A stretch of DNA of 64,000 nucleotides from Lawsonibacter sp900766145 (GCF_030372275.1 NZ_JAUDDJ010000006.1), one strand, 5' to 3'; positions 7,793-16,734 are shown, numbered from the stretch's first letter. Made by a program: numbers and translations. The notes: generated from the sequence alone by a model not told the origin.

Positions 7793-8338
7793 ATGTCTAG
7801 AATTGGTAGAGCTCCTATCGCCATTCCCGCCGGAGTGGAGATTAAGGTAGAGGACAACAACGTTGTCACCGTCAAGGGCCCCAAGGGCACCCTGACCCAG
7901 CAGTTCAACCCCAACATGGCCATCGCCATCGAGGAGAACGTGCTGCATGTCACCCGTCCCAACGACGCCAAGGAGAACCGTGCTCTTCACGGCCTGACTC
8001 GCACCCTGATCCACAACATGGTGGTGGGCGTGACCGAGGGCTACAAGAAGGAGCTGGATGTCAACGGCGTTGGCTATCGTGTGGCCAAGGAGGGCAACAA
8101 GCTGGTGATGAACCTGGGCTTCTCCCATCAGGTCATCATGGAGGAGATCGATGGTATCACCATCGAGGTTCCCGGCCCCAACAAGATCATCATCAACGGC
8201 TGCGACAAGCAGAAGGTGGGCCAGTTTGCTGCCGAAGTAAGAGAGAAGCGTCCCCCTGAGCCTTATAAGGGCAAGGGCATCAAATACACCGACGAGGTCA
8301 TCCGCCGCAAGGCTGGTAAGACCGGCGCCAAGAAGTAA
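7793..8338 (+). CDS. rplF: 50S ribosomal protein L6
   Basis: L6 is a 50S protein near the factor-binding site. The 181-residue product starts MSRIGRAPIAIPAGVEI and has the C-terminal motif REKRPPEPYKGKGIKYTDE, which is diagnostic. AAGGAGGG lies upstream. It is part of the contiguous rpsH-secY block. Confidence 0.99.
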   Translation: MSRIGRAPIAIPAGVEIKVEDNNVVTVKGPKGTLTQQFNPNMAIAIEENVLHVTRPNDAKENRALHGLTRTLIHNMVVGVTEGYKKELDVNGVGYRVAKEGNKLVMNLGFSHQVIMEEIDGITIEVPGPNKIIINGCDKQKVGQFAAEVREKRPPEPYKGKGIKYTDEVIRRKAGKTGAKK

Positions 8339-8355
8339 GAAGGAGGTGTGCCACT

Positions 8356-8715
8356 ATGATCAACAGACCCGATACTCGTTCCCAGCGGCTTAAGCGCCAT
8401 AAGCGCGTGCGCGCCAAGATTTCCGGCACGCCCGAGCGTCCCCGCCTGAACGTTTTCCGCAGCGCCACCAACATCTATGCCCAGATCATCGACGATGTGA
8501 CCGGCAAGACCCTGGTGAGCGCCTCTTCCCTGGAGAAGGATTTCTCCTGTGAGGGCACCAAGTCCGACGCCGCCAAGCAGGTTGGCATCAACGTGGCTGA
8601 GCGTGCCAAGGCCAAGGGCATTGAGACCGTGGTGTTCGACCGCGGCGGCTATGTCTACCACGGCCGCGTCAAGGCTCTGGCCGAGGGCGCCCGTGAGGGC
8701 GGCCTGCAGTTCTAA
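8356..8715 (+). CDS. rplR: 50S ribosomal protein L18
   Basis: L18 binds 5S rRNA with L5. The 119-residue product has RPRLNVFRSATNIYAQIIDD and ends VKALAEGAREGGLQF, as expected. AAGGAGG lies upstream of the ATG. Confidence 0.99.
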   Translation: MINRPDTRSQRLKRHKRVRAKISGTPERPRLNVFRSATNIYAQIIDDVTGKTLVSASSLEKDFSCEGTKSDAAKQVGINVAERAKAKGIETVVFDRGGYVYHGRVKALAEGAREGGLQF

Positions 8716-8732
8716 GGGAGGAGGAAACGACA

Positions 8733-9233
8733 ATGGCTAGATTTGAGAGAGAACCCAGCGAGTTCGTGGAGAAGCTCGTTTCCCTGAACCGCGTATCCAA
8801 GACCGTCAAGGGCGGCCGTATCTTCAAGTTCGCCGCTCTGATGGTGGTGGGCGATGAGAAGGGCCGTGTGGGCTTCGGCCTGGGTAAGGCCGCCGAGGTG
8901 CCTGAGGCCATCCGCAAGGGCATCGAGGACGCCAAGAAGAACATGATCACTGTGTCCCTGTCCGGTACCACCATCCCCCACGAGGTGATCGGTGAGTTCG
9001 GCGCCGGCCGCGTGCTGATGAAGCCCGCTGCCCCCGGTACCGGCGTTATCGCCGGCGGCGCGGTTCGTGCCGTGCTGGAGGCTGTCGGCATCAAGGACAT
9101 CTACACCAAGTGCCTGCGCTCCAACAATCCGCAGAACGTGGTCTCCGCTGCCTTTGTGGGCCTGAAGTCCCTGCGCAGCCCTGAGGAGGTCGCCCGCATC
9201 CGCGGTAAGAGCGTGGACGAGATCTTGGGTTAA
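8733..9233 (+). CDS. rpsE: 30S ribosomal protein S5
   Basis: S5 acts in decoding accuracy and mRNA entry. The 166-residue product has the RVSKTVKGGRIFKFAALMVV motif and GVIAGGAVRAVLEAVGIKDI. AGGGAGGAGG lies upstream. It sits between rplR and rpmD in canonical order. Confidence 0.99.
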   Translation: MARFEREPSEFVEKLVSLNRVSKTVKGGRIFKFAALMVVGDEKGRVGFGLGKAAEVPEAIRKGIEDAKKNMITVSLSGTTIPHEVIGEFGAGRVLMKPAAPGTGVIAGGAVRAVLEAVGIKDIYTKCLRSNNPQNVVSAAFVGLKSLRSPEEVARIRGKSVDEILG

Positions 9234-9246
9234 GGAGGCGCTGACA

Positions 9247-9429
9247 ATGGCTAATCTGAACATTAAGCTGGTCAAGAGCCTGAATGGTCGCATCGCCAAG
9301 CACAAGGCGACTGCCGAGGCTCTGGGCCTGAAGAAGATCGGCGACATCACCGTGCAGCCCGACAACGCTGCCACCCGTGGTAAGATCGCCCACATCGGCT
9401 ACCTGCTCCAGGTGACCGAGGAAAACTAA
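9247..9429 (+). CDS. rpmD: 50S ribosomal protein L30
   Basis: L30 is a small 50S protein that contacts 5S and 23S rRNA. The 60-residue product starts MANLNIKLVKSLNGRIAKHK, typical of bacterial L30. AAGGAGGCG lies upstream, and rplO follows after 18 bases. Confidence 0.98.
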   Translation: MANLNIKLVKSLNGRIAKHKATAEALGLKKIGDITVQPDNAATRGKIAHIGYLLQVTEEN

Positions 9430-9447
9430 CGTAGGAGGCGCGAGACA

Positions 9448-9888
9448 ATGAATCTGCATGAACTCTCCCCCGCCGCCGGCTCCAACACCAAGTCCTTCCG
9501 CAAGGGCCGTGGTCATGGTTCCGGCAACGGTAAGACTGCCGGCCGCGGTCACAAGGGCCAGTGGGCCCGCTCCGGCGGCGGCGTCCGCGTGGGTTTTGAG
9601 GGCGGCCAGATGCCTCTGGCCCGCCGCCTGCCCAAGCGCGGCTTCCACAACATCTTTGCTAAGCCCCTGGAGTCCGTGAACGTCTCCGCTCTGGAGAAGT
9701 TTGAGGACGGCGCTGTGGTCAACGCTCAGGCTCTGCTGGAGAAGGGCATCCTCTCCAAGTGCGAGTACGGCGTGAAGATCCTGGGCAACGGCACCATCAG
9801 CAAGAAGCTGACCGTACAGGCGTCCGCCTTCTCCGCCTCTGCCAAGGAGAAAATCGTGGCGGCCGGCGGAAAGTACGAGGTGATCTAA
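9448..9888 (+). CDS. rplO: 50S ribosomal protein L15
   Basis: L15 is a late-assembly 50S protein. The 146-residue product has the basic Gly-rich N-terminus RKGRGHGSGNGKTAGRGHKG and the motif GFEGGQMPLARRLPKRGF. It ends directly against the secY start with no gap (TAAATG). Confidence 0.99.
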   Translation: MNLHELSPAAGSNTKSFRKGRGHGSGNGKTAGRGHKGQWARSGGGVRVGFEGGQMPLARRLPKRGFHNIFAKPLESVNVSALEKFEDGAVVNAQALLEKGILSKCEYGVKILGNGTISKKLTVQASAFSASAKEKIVAAGGKYEVI

Positions 9889-11253
9889 ATGATCAAGACC
9901 GTTCGGGACGCCTGGAAGATCCCTGAGCTGCGCAACAAGATCCTCTTTACCATCTTCGCGCTGCTCATCTTCCGTCTGGGCGCTGCCATTCCGGTCCCTT
10001 ATATCAACGCCGATCAGCTGGAGACCTACCTCTCCGCCCAGAGCGGCACCATCCTGGGGCTGATGAATGCCATGAGCGGCTCCGCCTTCTCCATGGCTAC
10101 CCTGTTCGCCTTGAGCGTGCAGCCCTATATCAACAGCTCCATTATCATCCAGCTGCTTACCGTGGCCATCCCCGCTCTGGAGCGGCTGGCCAAGGAGGGC
10201 GGCGAAGAGGGCCGGAAGAAGATCGCTTCCATCACCCGGTACACCACCGTGGCCATCGGCCTGCTGCAGGGCTTTGGCTACTACACCCTGATCAACAGCT
10301 ACGGCCTGGTGGAGACCGAGGGTCTGCCTGCCATCTGGGTGGGACTGGTTATCGTCCTGTCTTTCACCGCTGGCTCTGCCTTCCTGATGTGGCTGGGTGA
10401 GCAGATCACCGAGTTCGGCATCGGCAACGGCATCTCTATCCTGCTGTTCGCCGGTATCGTTTCCCGCTTCCCCCGCATGGTCAGCGATATCGTCACCGGT
10501 CTGGGTTACTACAACAACCCCCTCACCGACGAGATGAAGGCCAACATGACCGAGACTCAGATCGCTGCCTACCAGAACGCCGCCCTGGCTCCCTGGATGA
10601 TCCCCGTGATCATCATCGGCATGCTGGCTCTGGTGGTGTTCATCGTGTTCATCTCCAACGCCGAGCGCCGTCTGCCTGTGCAGTACGCCAAGCGCGTTGT
10701 GGGCCGGAAGATGTACGGTGGCCAGTCCACTCACATCCCCATCAAGGTGAACATGAGCGGCGTTATGCCCATCATCTTTGCCCAGTCCATCGCTTCCCTG
10801 CCCGCCACCATCGGCGCGTTTGCCGGCTGGACTACCACCAGCGGTGGCTTTGGCGGGGCTCTGATGAACCTGTTTGATACCACGAAGCCTTTCTACAGCA
10901 TCCTGTATTTCCTGCTGATCGTGGGCTTCAGCTACTTCTATGCCACCATGCAGTTCAACCCCATTGAGGTGGCCAACAACCTGAAGAAGAACGGCGGCTT
11001 TATCCCCGGCTTCCGTCCCGGCAAGCCCACCGCCGATTTCATCATGAAGGTTCTGAATAAGATCACCATGTTCGGTGCCCTGTACCTGTCTGTGGTGGCC
11101 ATCGCCCCCATCATTACCGGCAACCTGGTCAGCTATAACTCGCTGGCTATCGGCGGCACCTCCGTCATCATCGTGGTAGGCGTCGCTCTGGAGACCGTCA
11201 AGCAGATGGAGGCCCAGATGCTCATGCGGCATTACAAGGGCTTCCTGGAGTAA
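9889..11253 (+). CDS. secY: Preprotein translocase channel subunit SecY
   Basis: SecY forms the membrane channel of the Sec translocon with SecE and SecG. The 454-residue product has about ten membrane segments. It shows the plug-region motif ALSVQPYINSSIIIQLL and the cytosolic loop NAERRLPVQYAKRVVGRKMYGG, both diagnostic. The start follows the rplO stop immediately, so translation is probably coupled. secG lies on the opposite strand at 16.8-17.1 kb. Confidence 0.99.
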   Translation: MIKTVRDAWKIPELRNKILFTIFALLIFRLGAAIPVPYINADQLETYLSAQSGTILGLMNAMSGSAFSMATLFALSVQPYINSSIIIQLLTVAIPALERLAKEGGEEGRKKIASITRYTTVAIGLLQGFGYYTLINSYGLVETEGLPAIWVGLVIVLSFTAGSAFLMWLGEQITEFGIGNGISILLFAGIVSRFPRMVSDIVTGLGYYNNPLTDEMKANMTETQIAAYQNAALAPWMIPVIIIGMLALVVFIVFISNAERRLPVQYAKRVVGRKMYGGQSTHIPIKVNMSGVMPIIFAQSIASLPATIGAFAGWTTTSGGFGGALMNLFDTTKPFYSILYFLLIVGFSYFYATMQFNPIEVANNLKKNGGFIPGFRPGKPTADFIMKVLNKITMFGALYLSVVAIAPIITGNLVSYNSLAIGGTSVIIVVGVALETVKQMEAQMLMRHYKGFLE

Positions 11254-11268
11254 GAGGGAGTGTGTGAT

Positions 11269-11907
11269 ATGGGAATGAAGCTGATCCTGCTGGGTGCCCC
11301 CGGCGCCGGCAAAGGAACCCAGGCTGAGGTGCTCAGCGCCAAGCTGAACATCCCCACCATATCCACCGGCAACATCCTCCGGGCCGCCATTAAGGACGGT
11401 ACCCCCACGGGTCTGCAGGCCAAGTCCTATATGGACAAGGGCCAGCTGGTCCCCGATGAGGTGATCATCGCCATCGTGGCGGAGCGCCTGGCTCAGGACG
11501 ACTGTGCCAACGGGTTTATCCTGGATGGCATGCCCCGCACCCTGCCCCAGGCCGAGGCCCTGGACAAGGCCGGTGTGAAGCTGGACCATGTGCTGTCCAT
11601 TGAGATCTCCGACGAGGAGATTGAGCAGCGGATGTCCGGCCGGCGGGTGTGCGCCCAGTGCGGCGCCTCCTACCACATCGTAGCCCGGCCCACCAAGGTG
11701 GAGGGCGTGTGTGATTCCTGCGGCGGCCAGGTGGTCCTGCGGGATGACGACAAGCCCGAGACCGTGCGTCAGCGCCTGGCGGTCTACCATGAGCAGACCG
11801 AGCCCCTGAAGGGCTACTACCAGGGCAAGGGCCTGCTGCGCTCCGTAGACAACCAGCCCACCATTGAAGCCACGACCAAGGTCATTCTGGAGGCGCTGGG
11901 TCTTTGA
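11269..11907 (+). CDS. adk: Adenylate kinase
   Basis: The enzyme balances ATP + AMP with 2 ADP. The start chosen is the ATG eight bases after GAGGGAG, giving MGMKLILLGAPGAGKGTQ; an upstream GTG at 11260 is less likely. The P-loop GAPGAGKG and the core FILDGMPRT are visible. The LID carries a four-cysteine zinc site, CAQC and CDSC, as in Gram-positive enzymes. The stop overlaps a possible TTG start of map. Confidence 0.98.
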   Translation: MGMKLILLGAPGAGKGTQAEVLSAKLNIPTISTGNILRAAIKDGTPTGLQAKSYMDKGQLVPDEVIIAIVAERLAQDDCANGFILDGMPRTLPQAEALDKAGVKLDHVLSIEISDEEIEQRMSGRRVCAQCGASYHIVARPTKVEGVCDSCGGQVVLRDDDKPETVRQRLAVYHEQTEPLKGYYQGKGLLRSVDNQPTIEATTKVILEALGL

Positions 11908-11918
11908 GAAGCATTGAA

Positions 11919-12683
11919 ATGATTTCTATGAAATCTCCCCGTGAGATTGAGGCCATGCGCAAGGCCGGGCGGCTTACCGCCCAGGCCCGGGCGCTGGCCG
12001 GCTCCATGGTTCGTCCGGGTGTTACCACCCACGAGATCGATACCGCGGTGCGCCGCTTTATCGAGAGCCATGGCGCCAAGCCTTCCTTCCTGGGTTATGG
12101 AGGATTCCCCGGTTCCGCTTGCATCTCCGTCAACGATGTGGTGATCCACGGAATCCCCGGTCCCCTGAAGTTGAAGGAGGGCGACATCGTCAGCGTGGAC
12201 GTGGGAGCCTATGTAGACGGCTTCCACGGAGACTGCGCCGCCACCTACCCCTGTGGGGAGGTGAGCCCCGAGGCTATGAAGCTCATCCAGGTAACTCAGC
12301 AGAGTTTCTGGGAGGGCATCAAGATGGCCCGGAAGGGCATGAGAGTTTCCGACATCGGTCATGCGGTTCAGACCTATGTGGAGAGCTTCGGCTTCTCCGT
12401 AGTTCGGGACTTTGTGGGCCATGGTGTGGGCGCTAAGCTCCACGAGGCCCCCGAGGTACGTAACTTCGGGCCTGCCGGCCATGGTCCCCGGCTGCTGCCG
12501 GGTATGACCCTGGCGGTGGAACCCATGGTCTGTGCTGGGGATTGGCAGGTGAAGGTGCTGGCTGACAAGTGGACGACCGTCACACTGGACGGCTCCCTGG
12601 CCGCGCACTATGAAAACACCATCCTCATTACAGATGGAGAACCGGAGATCCTTACCGTTACGGAAGATGGGGCCTATGTGTAA
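11919..12683 (+). CDS. map: Methionine aminopeptidase, type I
   Basis: This enzyme removes the initiator methionine from nascent proteins. The dinuclear metal-site motifs are present: HGIPG, SVDVGAYVDGFHGDCA, GHGVGAKLHEAPEV and AVEPMVCAG. The family-like start MISMKSPREIEAMRKAGRL is used. A TTG at 11904, ten bases after GGAGG and overlapping the adk stop, would add five residues and cannot be excluded. It has no N-terminal zinc extension. Confidence 0.97.
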   Translation: MISMKSPREIEAMRKAGRLTAQARALAGSMVRPGVTTHEIDTAVRRFIESHGAKPSFLGYGGFPGSACISVNDVVIHGIPGPLKLKEGDIVSVDVGAYVDGFHGDCAATYPCGEVSPEAMKLIQVTQQSFWEGIKMARKGMRVSDIGHAVQTYVESFGFSVVRDFVGHGVGAKLHEAPEVRNFGPAGHGPRLLPGMTLAVEPMVCAGDWQVKVLADKWTTVTLDGSLAAHYENTILITDGEPEILTVTEDGAYV

Positions 12684-12963
12684 TTGCAGCGGCCGAATCG
12701 TCCGGGCGACGGCCGGACGGGACAAGGGCGAGCTGTTCTTTGTCACCGGACAGGAGGGCGAGTTTCTCCTGCTGGCCAACGGGAAGGGCCGCACCATGGC
12801 CGCTCCCAAACGGAAAAAGCCCCGCCATGTGGCGTGGCTGGACCAGGGGGACTTCCGTCACCCTGCTGTAGAAAAACTGCAACAAGGAATCACGGTATCC
12901 GACCGAGAACTTAGAAGGGCGCTGGCCGCCTTCAAGGAGGGAAACACGCTTGGCGAAAGATGA
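12676..12963 (+). CDS. KOW-domain RNA-binding protein
   Basis: This small protein (about 95 residues from ATG 12676, or 98 from 12667) is regularly found between map and infA in Clostridia. The KOW-type start is GRIVRATAGRDKGELFFVTG, resembling the L14e/L24 fold, followed by a basic stretch PKRKKPRHVAWLD. It probably binds rRNA or acts in translation, but the exact role is unknown. It overlaps map at the 5' end and infA at the 3' end. Confidence 0.85.
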   Translation: MCNCSGRIVRATAGRDKGELFFVTGQEGEFLLLANGKGRTMAAPKRKKPRHVAWLDQGDFRHPAVEKLQQGITVSDRELRRALAAFKEGNTLGER

Positions 12964-13168
12964 TATGATCGAGCTGGAGGGAGTCGTCACCGAATCCCTG
13001 CCCAACACCACGTTCCATGTGGACATCGGCAACGGGCACATCATTCTGGCTCATATTTCCGGCAAGCTGCGCATGAACTTCATCCGCATTCTGCCCGGAG
13101 ACAAGGTGACCGTACAGATGTCACCCTACGACCTCACCCGAGGCCGTATTACCTGGCGTTCTAAGTAA
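12950..13168 (+). CDS. infA: Translation initiation factor IF-1
   Basis: IF-1 occupies the 30S A site during initiation. The 72-residue OB-fold protein has GVVTESLPNTTFHVDIGNGH and ends in SPYDLTRGRITWRSK. The start is TTG, eight bases after AAGGAGGG; no in-frame ATG gives the conserved MAKDDMIELEG. The gene overlaps the 3' end of the KOW gene by 14 bases. Confidence 0.98.
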   Translation: MAKDDMIELEGVVTESLPNTTFHVDIGNGHIILAHISGKLRMNFIRILPGDKVTVQMSPYDLTRGRITWRSK

Positions 13169-13411
13169 CTATTAACGACCGAATCGTCCGGCTTTTCTTG
13201 GAAGCCTTGCCTTCCGAGATCCGCAAACTCCCGTCCCCCCGCAGGGACAGCGGCCGCAGGCCGCCCCAAAGCGAAGCCCAGCCGCAGGCGGGTTCGCTTT
13301 GGAGAGGAGGAGCGGCGGAATGAGCGAGCCTTCCCCGGCACGGGGGAGGCGAGGGATATGAAGCCCGCGACGACGAGGGGCCATTCAGGCATTCATCAGG
13401 AGGTTTTAACA
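13169..13411 (+). other. GC-rich palindromic spacer between infA and rpmJ
   Basis: No gene is supported in these 243 bases. A ten-base stem, CCAAAGCGAA with TTCGCTTTGG (13266-13302), closes a 17-base loop, and several GC-rich small hairpins flank it. The texture resembles the palindromic intergenic elements seen elsewhere in the window. infA and rpmJ are normally close together. Confidence 0.5.
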
Positions 13412-13525
13412 ATGAAAGTCAGACCGTCCGTGAAGCCCATGTGCGAGAAGTGCAAAGTCATTAAGCGCAAGGGCAAAGTCATGGTTATTTGCGAAAACCC
13501 CAAGCATAAGCAGAGACAAGGTTAA
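13412..13525 (+). CDS. rpmJ: 50S ribosomal protein L36
   Basis: L36 is a 37-residue zinc protein of the 50S subunit. It reads MKVRPSVKPMCEKCKVIKRK at the start. Zinc ligands Cys11, Cys14, Cys27 and His32 are present. CAGGAGG lies nine bases upstream. rpsM follows after 18 bases. Confidence 0.97.
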   Translation: MKVRPSVKPMCEKCKVIKRKGKVMVICENPKHKQRQG

Positions 13526-13543
13526 TTGGAGGTGCTGTAATAA

Positions 13544-13912
13544 ATGGCTCGTATTGCCGGCATTGATCTGCCCAGAGAGAAGAGAGTCGAGATCGGCCTC
13601 ACTTATATCTACGGCATTGGGCGCACCAGCGCCAACAAGATCCTGGCCAAGGCCGGGATTAACCCCGACACCCGCGTGAAGGACCTCACCGAGGACGATG
13701 AGGCCAAGCTGCGTGAGATCATCAGCCACGAGTACACCGTGGAGGGTGACCTGCGCCGCAACGTGGCTATGGACATCAAGCGGCTGACCGAGATCGGCTG
13801 CTACCGCGGTATCCGTCACCGCAAGGGCCTGCCTGTGCGCGGCCAGCGGTCCAAGACCAACGCCCGTACCCGCAAGGGTCCCAAGCGTACCGTGGCCAAC
13901 AAGAAGAAGTAA
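13544..13912 (+). CDS. rpsM: 30S ribosomal protein S13
   Basis: S13 is a 30S head protein that contacts P-site tRNA and L5. The 122-residue product starts MARIAGIDLPREKRVEIGLT and ends in a basic tail with GQRSKTNARTRKGPKRTVA, as expected. GGAGGTG lies upstream. Confidence 0.99.
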   Translation: MARIAGIDLPREKRVEIGLTYIYGIGRTSANKILAKAGINPDTRVKDLTEDDEAKLREIISHEYTVEGDLRRNVAMDIKRLTEIGCYRGIRHRKGLPVRGQRSKTNARTRKGPKRTVANKKK

Positions 13913-13925
13913 GGAGGGATAACAC

Positions 13926-14330
13926 ATGGCTGCAAATACCAAGGGTAAGAAAGTGGTGCGTAAGCGCCGCGAGCGTAAGAACGTGGAGAAGGGCCAGGTG
14001 CATATCCGTTCCTCCTTCAACAACACCATGGTGACTGTCACCGACATGCAGGGCAACGCCCTGTCCTGGGCCTCCTCCGGCGGCCTGGGCTTCCGTGGTT
14101 CCCGTAAGTCCACCCCCTTTGCCGCTCAGACCGCCGCCGAGACTGCCGCTAAGGCTGCTATGGAGGGCTACGGCCTGAAGATCGTTGAGGTCTACGTGAA
14201 GGGTCCCGGCGCCGGCCGTGAGGCCGCCATTCGTGCGCTGCAGGCCGTGGGCCTGGAGGTCACCCTGATCAAGGACGTGACCCCCGTTCCCCACAACGGC
14301 TGCCGGCCCCCGAAGCGCCGCCGTGTCTGA
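13926..14330 (+). CDS. rpsK: 30S ribosomal protein S11
   Basis: S11 is a 30S platform protein that contacts mRNA near the E site. The 134-residue product has SSFNNTMVTVTDMQGNALSW and the C-terminal end VTPVPHNGCRPPKRRRV, which is highly conserved. AAGGAGGG lies upstream. Confidence 0.99.
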   Translation: MAANTKGKKVVRKRRERKNVEKGQVHIRSSFNNTMVTVTDMQGNALSWASSGGLGFRGSRKSTPFAAQTAAETAAKAAMEGYGLKIVEVYVKGPGAGREAAIRALQAVGLEVTLIKDVTPVPHNGCRPPKRRRV

Positions 14331-14356
14331 TCTGGAATAAAGGAGGTTTTTGACAG

Positions 14357-14959
14357 ATGGCTAGAAATATGCAGCCCATCGCCAAGCGGTGCAAGGCTCT
14401 GAACCTGTCTCCCGCCGCCATGGGCTATGCCAAGAAGACGACCAACCGCAACCCCAAGGGTCAGATGCGCAGAAAGCAGTCTGAGTACGCCATGCAGCTG
14501 ACCGAGAAGCAGAAGGTCAAGTTCGTGTACGGCATCATGGAGAAGCAGTTCCACATGTACTACGAGAAGGCCACCCGTATGCCCGGCAAGACCGGTGAGA
14601 ATCTGCTGACTCTCATCGAGCGCCGCCTGGACAACGTGGTGTACCGTCTGGGCTTCGCCATGACCCGCCGTGAGGCTCGTCAGCTGGTGACCCACGGTCA
14701 CTTCACCGTCAACGGCCAGCGCGTGGACATCCCCTCCTTCCTGGTGAAGGTGGGCGACGTCATCGAGGTGCGCGAGAAGAGCCGTTCTTCCGTGAAGTTT
14801 AAGCGCCTGCTGGGCGAGGATGCCCCCGTGGTGAACGTGCCCAAGTGGCTGGACCACGCCAAGAACACCCTCCAGGGTAAGGTCGTTGCTCTGCCCGTTC
14901 GTGACGACATCGACTTCCCCGTGGAAGAGCACCTCATCGTCGAGCTGTACTCTAAGTAA
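14357..14959 (+). CDS. rpsD: 30S ribosomal protein S4
   Basis: S4 nucleates 30S assembly and acts in decoding fidelity. The 200-residue product has the S4 domain RLDNVVYRLGFAMTRREARQ with the HGHFTVNGQRVDIPSFLV segment. The N-terminus is the type without a CxxC zinc cluster. AAGGAGG lies upstream. Confidence 0.98.
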   Translation: MARNMQPIAKRCKALNLSPAAMGYAKKTTNRNPKGQMRRKQSEYAMQLTEKQKVKFVYGIMEKQFHMYYEKATRMPGKTGENLLTLIERRLDNVVYRLGFAMTRREARQLVTHGHFTVNGQRVDIPSFLVKVGDVIEVREKSRSSVKFKRLLGEDAPVVNVPKWLDHAKNTLQGKVVALPVRDDIDFPVEEHLIVELYSK

Positions 14960-15087
14960 TTATATTGTTCCGTGGGCCTTCGGCTTGGCCGGAGGCCCTA
15001 CGGAGTTAGACTTAGACAACCCTCAGATATTGGTGAGCTGAATCAGGCGGCTTGAACGCCGCCCAGAAAAGGAGGGTATCATAGCAT
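14960..15087 (+). promoter_or_regulatory. Hairpin-bearing gap between rpsD and rpoA
   Basis: CCGTGGGCCTTCGGC faces GGCCGGAGGCCCTACGG across a short loop at about 14971-15002, with one mismatch near the base. No U tract follows, so it is not a classic terminator. It may act in RNA processing or in setting RpoA level. AAAGGAGGG precedes rpoA. Confidence 0.45.
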
Positions 15088-16038
15088 ATGGTAGAAATCG
15101 AGAAGCCCCGCATTGATTGTGTGGAAAATCCCGGTGACGCTTCCTACGGAAAGTACGTGGTGGAGCCCCTGGAGCGCGGATACGGTACCACCCTGGGCAA
15201 CTCCCTGCGCCGGATCCTGCTGTCCTCTCTGCCTGGCACCGCGGTGACCTCCATCAAGATCGCCGGTGTCCAGCATGAGTTTTCCACCATCCCCGGCATC
15301 AAAGAGGACGTGACCGAGATCGTCCTGAACATCAAGAGCATTATCGCCAAGCTCCACTGCGAGGAGAACAAGACGGTGCACATTGAGGCCAGCGGCGAGT
15401 GCGAGGTCACTGCCGGCGACATCAAGTGTGACGCCGACGTGGAGATCCTCAACCCTGAGCTGCACATTGCCACTCTGGGTCCCGACGCCACCCTGAGCAT
15501 GGAGCTGACTTTGTCCCACGGCCGCGGCTATGTCCCTGCCGACCGGAACAAGCCCGCCCAGACCATCATCGGCCTGATCCCTGTGGACTCCATCTACACC
15601 CCGGTGCGCAAGGTGAATTACACCGTTGAGAACACCCGTGTAGGCGACGCCACCGACTACGACAAGCTGACTCTGGAGGTCTGGACCGACGGCACCATCG
15701 ACGCCCGTGATGCGGTGTCCCTGGGCGCCCGGATCCTGTGCGATCACTTTGCTCTGTTCACCGACCTGTCCGAGACCATGGGCAGCCGTTCCACCGTGGT
15801 GGAGAAGGCCGAGACCCAGCGGGACAAGGTGATGGAGATGACCATCGACGACATGGACCTGTCCGTGCGTTCCTATAACTGCCTCAAGCGCGCCAACATC
15901 AACACGGTGGAGGATCTGATCTCCAAGACCGAGGAAGAGATGATGAAGGTGCGTAACCTGGGCCGCAAGAGCCTGGAAGAGGTTATCAACAAGCTGGCTA
16001 TGATGGGCCTGTCCCTGGCCAGTGACGATAATCAGTAA
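15088..16038 (+). CDS. rpoA: RNA polymerase alpha subunit
   Basis: The alpha dimer nucleates RNA polymerase assembly and its C-terminal domain contacts UP elements and activators. The 316-residue product has the NTD motif LERGYGTTLGNSLRRILLSS. The CTD is LSVRSYNCLKRANINTVEDL with VRNLGRKSLEEV. Length and order match the alpha operon. Confidence 0.99.
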   Translation: MVEIEKPRIDCVENPGDASYGKYVVEPLERGYGTTLGNSLRRILLSSLPGTAVTSIKIAGVQHEFSTIPGIKEDVTEIVLNIKSIIAKLHCEENKTVHIEASGECEVTAGDIKCDADVEILNPELHIATLGPDATLSMELTLSHGRGYVPADRNKPAQTIIGLIPVDSIYTPVRKVNYTVENTRVGDATDYDKLTLEVWTDGTIDARDAVSLGARILCDHFALFTDLSETMGSRSTVVEKAETQRDKVMEMTIDDMDLSVRSYNCLKRANINTVEDLISKTEEEMMKVRNLGRKSLEEVINKLAMMGLSLASDDNQ

Positions 16039-16347
16039 GAAGCGCGAGGATAGGCGCGCAGGGGAGACAGACTTCAGAGCGGATGGGCAAAGCCAGAGCC
16101 CGCACAGCGGGATCGGGTTTGCCCGAAGTCGGAGAAGTTGTCGACCCGGCCGCGCGCCCAATCCGCAGCGTAACAAAAAGAAGCGTGAGGATTTCCTTCC
16201 GCTTCCCGGGGCCGCCAGGAAGGTATGTAACGTTCCTCTTCCTGCACGCATTGCGTCCCACTTTTGCGGGGGCTCCCGATCCCTTTTGGGGTCCAATGAA
16301 CGAATTTTAGATGGATCTCGCCACGCGAGGTCGAAGGAGAGTTTATT
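16039..16347 (+). other. Structured gap between rpoA and rplQ
   Basis: These 309 bases hold no supported gene. GGGCAAA at 16085 pairs with TTTGCCC at 16118 around an inner CCGC-ACA-GCGG helix. Further GC-rich helices follow. rpoA and rplQ are usually adjacent, so an inserted palindromic element or an rplQ leader is likely. GAAGGAGAG lies before rplQ. Confidence 0.45.
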
Positions 16348-16692
16348 ATGTCTCAGAAGATGCGTAAGCTGGGCCGCACCAGCGATCAGCGTAAGGCTAT
16401 GCTCCGTGCCATGGTGACCTACCTGCTGGAGAACGGCCAGATCAAGACCACCGTCACCCGCGCCAAGGAAGTGGCTCCCGTGGCTGAGAAGATGATCACC
16501 CTGGCGAAGAAGAACGACCTGGCTTCCTACCGTCAGGCTCTGGGCTTCATCACCAAGGAGGATGTGGCCAAGAAGCTGTTCCAGGAGCTGGGCCCCAAGT
16601 ATGCCGAGCGTAACGGCGGCTACACCCGCATTGTCCGCATCGGCGCCCGCCGCGGCGACGCCGCTGAGATGGCTATCATCCAGCTGGTGTAA
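16348..16692 (+). CDS. rplQ: 50S ribosomal protein L17
   Basis: L17 is a 50S protein near the tunnel exit and the last gene of the alpha operon. The 114-residue product has MRKLGRTSDQRKAMLRAMVT and ends in TRIVRIGARRGDAAEMAIIQ. A strong terminator follows 42 bases after the stop. Confidence 0.99.
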   Translation: MSQKMRKLGRTSDQRKAMLRAMVTYLLENGQIKTTVTRAKEVAPVAEKMITLAKKNDLASYRQALGFITKEDVAKKLFQELGPKYAERNGGYTRIVRIGARRGDAAEMAIIQLV

Positions 16693-16734
16693 TAGTCGGA
16701 GGATCGTGTGATCATCCCACCTGCATAACAGGAT

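Noticed and set aside
9091..11790. 899-codon open frame on the minus strand
   Set aside because: It runs antisense to rpsE, rpmD, rplO, secY and adk. It is rich in His, Gly, Leu and Ala as expected from the complement of high-GC codons, and has no ribosome site or family motif.
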